Positions 61,201 to 64,000 of a DNA stretch of 64,000 nt are shown piece by piece. The notes beneath the pieces were generated by a model. The model did no database searches. It saw only the letters and a program-made list of their open reading frames with translations, and was not told the origin of the DNA. This stretch comes from Brachynemurus nebulosus (Eukaryota; Arthropoda; Insecta; Neuroptera; Myrmeleontidae). Location: positions 16,966,725 to 17,030,724 of the forward strand of contig JAPWDM010000001.1 of assembly GCA_035578155.1 (NCBI GenBank), read 5' to 3'. The position numbers and the translations under genes are program-made. Within the stretch, counting starts at the first letter, position 1. Each line of letters begins with the position of its first letter.

Positions 61201-62710
61201 AAAATCCTCACATTGTTATCTGCACAGACTCCAGAAGCTCCATAGAAGCTATTGTATCAACGAAACAAAACAAGAACTTTCTAGTGAGTAGAATTCAAGA
61301 ACTCATTTATATAATGCAGAACAACAATGGCAAATTAATCAGCTTAATGTGGATACCAGCCCACGTAGGCTTAAACGAAAATGGAAAAGCCGACATGGTA
61401 GCCAAACGGGGACATCTGTCCAATGACATTATCATAGATCTCCCGGTAAACGACTTAAAAAATCTCATATTTAAACATGTTCAAGATACTTGGGTTAAGG
61501 ATTGGAACAATATGAGCAGAAATTTTAAGGGTTATAAAGATGACATTAATATATGGAAAACATCAAAACGGAGCAACAGAAGAGAATAAATAATAGTCGC
61601 AATAATATAATCAAAAAAAACAAGATCCACCGGTCTGCAATACTTGCAACATACCAGACTTACTATTGACCACATCCTAAGGTTCTGTCCAAAATTTCAA
61701 ACAATAAGAACTCGAGTAGGAATCACCACGAACAGGAGCCAAATATTGAGTGATAATGAAGCCAACATACAAGCCGCAATTCAGTTTATCAAACAATGCA
61801 ATTTGTATGACAAAATATGAATTCATCTGTATCATCCTGTTATCAAAACTTACATACCATTACAATTCATATTTTGTTCATGTGGTAATATTTATAAACC
61901 ACAGCAAATGTAAAAAACAAAATTGATTAGATAATAGGTATCAGAATTTCAACATAAAACTTTGATAATATAATTTGTTAATTTTTGAAATTGTAATATT
62001 TAATTTTGTAATAAGCGTAAATAGCCTATTAGTGCTTAAACGCTTTTCTATAAATAAAAAAAAAAAAGTCCGTCAAGACAGAATCTATGAGAGACTGTAA
62101 AAAATTCAGATTTAATTACATATTTGTAATTAAATTATTTACAAGGAAAAATATCTTTAGACAAGCTAAAATAATGGGAATTTGGGAATTTTTAAAGAAA
62201 AAACTGATCTATAACTTAAGAGATTTATGACCCTAAAACTTTACATCATATTTTTCGTTTCAAAATAATGGGGATTGCAAAAATATTTTATTCGAGCTCA
62301 TAATTATGTAGAATGTCAATGAACCAAACAAGATTCAAAAAAGTAACAAAAAAAAATTGACGAATTTGGACGAGTTTTTTAAAAAAATTTAAATTTTCAT
62401 TAAATCTCATTTTCATAGGCCAAAAGATGTAGGAATTATGGGAGTGTAATAGACGGAAAACAGGCAGACAGACATAACTAATGTATAAGGATTTCAAAAT
62501 TTATTTCTTTGGAATTCTAAAAAAGCGTGGTAAGTAGACTCTACCTCACGTTATATTAACCTAAGAGTTCTACACGTCTGTCTTGTAGAGGTACTCAACA
62601 AAGTCACTGCCATTTGAATGTAATATTTAATATACCTTGGTAAGTTCCATTAATAAAAACGCACACTCCATTTGGGCAACGCACAGTTATTGCTGAATCC
62701 TTACGAAAAC
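58172..62710 (-). CDS. Ly6/uPAR (three-finger) domain protein, 3' part of a spliced gene
   Basis: Three exons join in consistent phase 1. Exon A (62,710-62,636) reads FRKDSAITVRCPNGVCVF then INGTYQ. Exon B (58,496-58,386) reads KSVIMRACMIKGICKHATRK, TKMYTCKECET, NLCNE. Exon C (58,203-58,172) reads GPKDIEGPVR and stops. The C-P-x-G-x-C box, R-x-C, the paired C..C and the terminal C....LCN are the hallmark spacing of arthropod Ly6/uPAR domains. These are secreted or GPI-anchored three-finger folds held by disulfides. The signal peptide and first Cys pair should lie upstream, beyond the window. No hydrophobic GPI tail is visible. The 4.1-kb intron between A and B contains a complete antisense retrotransposon. 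Splice sites look intact. The family call is inferred from the Cys pattern, and no transcript evidence is available. Confidence 0.65.
58386..58496 (-). CDS. Ly6-like gene, exon B (C-terminal Cys cluster)
   Basis: The acceptor is a T-rich tract ending ATATTTAG and the donor is GAAG followed by GTAAAT. Length 111 bp, phase 1 on both sides. It holds five Cys and the LCN motif. If unspliced, the frame reads on only into KYCFCILYDF and a stop. Confidence 0.62.
58787..60022 (+). pseudogene. ORF1 (gag-like), two in-frame stops
   Basis: One frame runs for 412 codons and is broken only by TAA at 58,982-58,984 and TAG at 59,717-59,719. ORF1 proteins of this class coat the element RNA. The N-terminal part has LPNSEIARHLVKYGDVQKVE, typical of the RRM-like gag fold, followed by RYKTGNRLVICKLTKHIPSF. 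The zinc knuckle at about 59,316-59,360 reads TFSYCMSSDHLIAKCPSR, a C-x2-C-x4-H-x4-C motif whose first Cys is Phe (TTT for TGT). An acidic, Asn/Glu-rich linker follows. After the second stop, ITTEELHNLI through TKSRITKIINIL gives the helical tail. The true start is uncertain; the in-frame start at 58,787 is GTG. Confidence 0.75.
60127..61820 (+). pseudogene. ORF2 remnant: RT thumb, RNase H, C-terminal Cys motif
   Basis: ATG at 60,127 opens 25 unplaced residues fused in frame to the RT thumb (LQSTINKLETWANTNGHKFS; THKFLGLTVDCQLNWKTHLK; YGCIIYGSAK). The endonuclease and the RT motifs A-C are gone. A frameshift near 60,900 moves the reading to the RNase H domain, where the catalytic residues survive: FFTDGAK (Asp), SAELHAI (Glu), CTDSRSS (Asp), and IPAHVGLNENGKAD (His, Asp). 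This enzyme normally degrades RNA in RNA-DNA hybrids during target-primed reverse transcription. After stops at 61,587 a further shift leads to CNTC and TIDHILRFC, the C-terminal Cys/His motif, and a final TGA at 61,818. At least two frameshifts and the deletion make it non-functional. Confidence 0.82.
61821..62065 (+). other. Retrotransposon 3' UTR and poly(A)
   Basis: About 235 bp without open frames, followed by AAATAAAAAAAAAAAA, then the 3' copy of the target duplication. Confidence 0.75.
62075..62635. other. Intron of the Ly6-like gene, nothing else seen
   Basis: AT-rich sequence between the retrotransposon and exon A. The 69-codon minus-strand frame at 62,288-62,497 has no coding features. 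Confidence 0.5.
62636..62710 (-). CDS. Ly6-like gene, exon A (C-P-N-G-V-C box)
   Basis: The acceptor is CGATATTCAG before GTTTTCGTAAG, and the donor is CAAG followed by GTATAT. Length 75 bp, phase 1 on both sides. An alternative acceptor (CCGTCTTATAG, exon start 62,767) keeps the same frame and would add 19 residues including two Cys (QSCSTLKCYLH). Confidence 0.6.
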
Positions 62711-63309
62711 CTGAATATCGATGTCTTATATGTAGATAACATTTCAAAGTACTACAGCTCTGGATTACTATAAGACGGAAAAAAGGGTTTTAAATTTAAA
62801 TTATTCCTATTAAATCTTGATATGATTATAGTTAAATTTCAAAAAAAGAAATAATTATAGAAAATATACATACGAATGCAAAAACAGAAAAATGCCAAAA
62901 AATGTAATTTAAATTTCATCTTCACATTCAAATATTTTTAAACGATCCGGCTTGAATATTTTAAAAATACACATTTCCATGGCTACAATCTAAAATTCCA
63001 AATAAGCAAACTCAAAATTGAAAAGTGGTTAAGAGAGGTTAAAGGAACTTCAACTTAATTTTTTAAAGCCTGTATAACGATATCTCGTAAGACACAGTAT
63101 GGGTAATTATTTCTGAAACTACATATTTATGAAAAACGGAAATTTTATCTACTTTTTAGTATTCCTCTTCAAGATTTGGAACAGTACGGAATTATAACGA
63201 TTTCGAGATCTTTTGTTTGGAATATTAGAAAGTACCGAAAATTAATAATAGTGACGGTAGTGATAAATGAGCAAGAGCGAATACAAGGGGGTGGTCATGG
63301 GGGGTCATG

Positions 63310-63440
63310 ACCTGACCTGAACAGAGATTAATTCAAATTTTTATCATAGTTTATCTGACAACATCATAAATTTTACCAAGGACTTTTGTCGGTTCAGTCG
63401 CATTTATAAAAGGAAGTGGGTTATTTTGATAATAAAAGGA
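63310..63440 (+). repeat. Fragment related to 44.66-44.90 kb
   Basis: CATTTATAAAAGGAAGTGGG and the preceding TTTGTCGGTTCAGTCG match CATTTATAAAAGGAATTTGG and TCTGTTGAATCAATTA at 44,822-44,865. Confidence 0.45.
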
Positions 63441-63516
63441 AAAGTTGTTGTATAGCTAACAGTATGTTATATAGCTAACAGAAACTGGATCCGCTGTTAC
63501 TGTACATTGCAAATAA

Positions 63517-63972
63517 AGCCGCTGCTACACGATGCTACGAACACCTTCCAACATTCGACGTTGGATGGTTCATAGCATCGTGTAGCCGTTGTTCGAACCT
63601 ACGAGTGTCCAATGTCGAGCGTCAAACGTTCGCATTTGGTCGTGTCCCGTTCGATGTCGGTATTTTTGCACCGAGTCAAAGGGATGCTTCGAACGTTTGA
63701 AGGTCAATGTTGGTTGTGTTGGTTGGTTCGACTCAGTAGCTGCACGACTCGTTCATGTGAAGAGAGACAACATCAGTGTATAACATTAGAGATAACATCA
63801 GACAGATAACAGTGTCGTCCACTGAGTACCAACACGTCATCATTCGTATTGGATCAAACATTCGATTCACCGTGTAGCAGATACATTCGTCGCACCAACT
63901 GTCGAACTTAATTGCTTCAAACGTTCGATCGAACGTTGGAAGGACCGTTCGTAGCATCGTGTAGAACCCGCT
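63517..63972. mobile_element. Harbinger-type MITE, 456 bp, copy 2
   Basis: Same family and orientation as 31,890-32,340, with small indels (GTGTT and GTC insertions). TAA lies at 63,514-63,516 and 63,973-63,975, so the two copies carry TTA and TAA duplications, both allowed by the Harbinger TWA target rule. Confidence 0.88.
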
Positions 63973-64000
63973 TAATAAGATATGCATAAGATATAAAATA

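Larger units (their letters stand above)
58653..62065 (+). mobile_element. I/Jockey-type non-LTR retrotransposon, internally deleted, 3.4 kb
   Basis: The direct repeat AAGTCCGTC at 58,644-58,652 and 62,066-62,074 flanks the element; its first A's merge with the poly(A) at 62,055-62,067. The order is 5' UTR, gag-like ORF1 with a CCHC knuckle, remnant ORF2 (thumb, RNase H, C-terminal Cys motif), 3' UTR and poly(A). The endonuclease and the RT palm motifs are missing, a deletion of perhaps 2 kb for this family. The insertion site is the intron of the minus-strand Ly6-like gene. RNase H in ORF2 points to the I group or a relative. Confidence 0.85.

Overview
Kind of DNA. This is an AT-rich animal nuclear window made mostly of transposons, probably from an insect. 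The evidence is the mix of pogo/Tc1, hAT, piggyBac, PIF/Harbinger and I/Jockey-type elements, spliced exons with long introns, tRNA-derived short repeats and long (TA)n arrays. No rRNA, intact tRNA, CRISPR array, operon or prokaryotic gene was seen. A hemipteran is a reasonable guess from composition and element mix, but the sequence does not prove it. All boundaries were read by eye, without alignment software, so expect errors of a few bases.

Layout. 0-7 kb: a 959-bp TIR element, a non-LTR reverse-transcriptase relic, a deleted Tc1-like element, and a 2-kb pogo-like element holding a second copy of the Tc1 junction region. 7.2-9.2 kb: a 1.96-kb element whose arms carry 50-bp and 25-bp periodic repeats; it cuts an unidentified ORF. 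12-20 kb: a dispersed hairpin repeat, a tRNA-derived SINE head, small TIR elements, and three copies of an 860-bp unit, two of them joined head to head as a 1.7-kb palindrome. 21-31 kb: AT-rich tandem repeats, microsatellites, a 1.55-kb TIR element with a 6-bp target duplication, and a Harbinger transposase relic. 31-41 kb: nested elements, namely hAT in Harbinger-type, solo LTR in piggyBac-like, and a TA-microsatellite element in hAT, followed by a nearly perfect 479-bp palindrome. 43-57 kb: more MITEs, a tRNA-like foldback, a 2.3-kb foldback transposon with a transposase relic, candidate minus-strand exons near 46 and 52 kb, and a cluster of microsatellite-bearing elements.

Host gene. The best host gene is at the right edge, on the minus strand. 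Three phase-1 exons (62,710-62,636, 58,496-58,386, 58,203-58,172) encode the C-terminal half of a Ly6/uPAR three-finger protein ending in the hallmark LCN motif. Its larger intron holds a 3.4-kb antisense I/Jockey-type retrotransposon with intact ends and a 9-bp target duplication, but lacking its endonuclease and the reverse-transcriptase catalytic core.

How the parts relate. Most elements are non-autonomous and depend on enzymes encoded elsewhere. Six MITEs share Harbinger-style TTA/TAA duplications, and one decayed Harbinger transposase lies among them. Nesting gives relative ages: piggyBac-like copy before solo LTR; Harbinger-type MITE before the 224-bp hAT; 1.5-kb hAT before its TA-microsatellite insert. 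Long inverted repeats are unusually dense, a property of the whole window that the single annotations do not capture.
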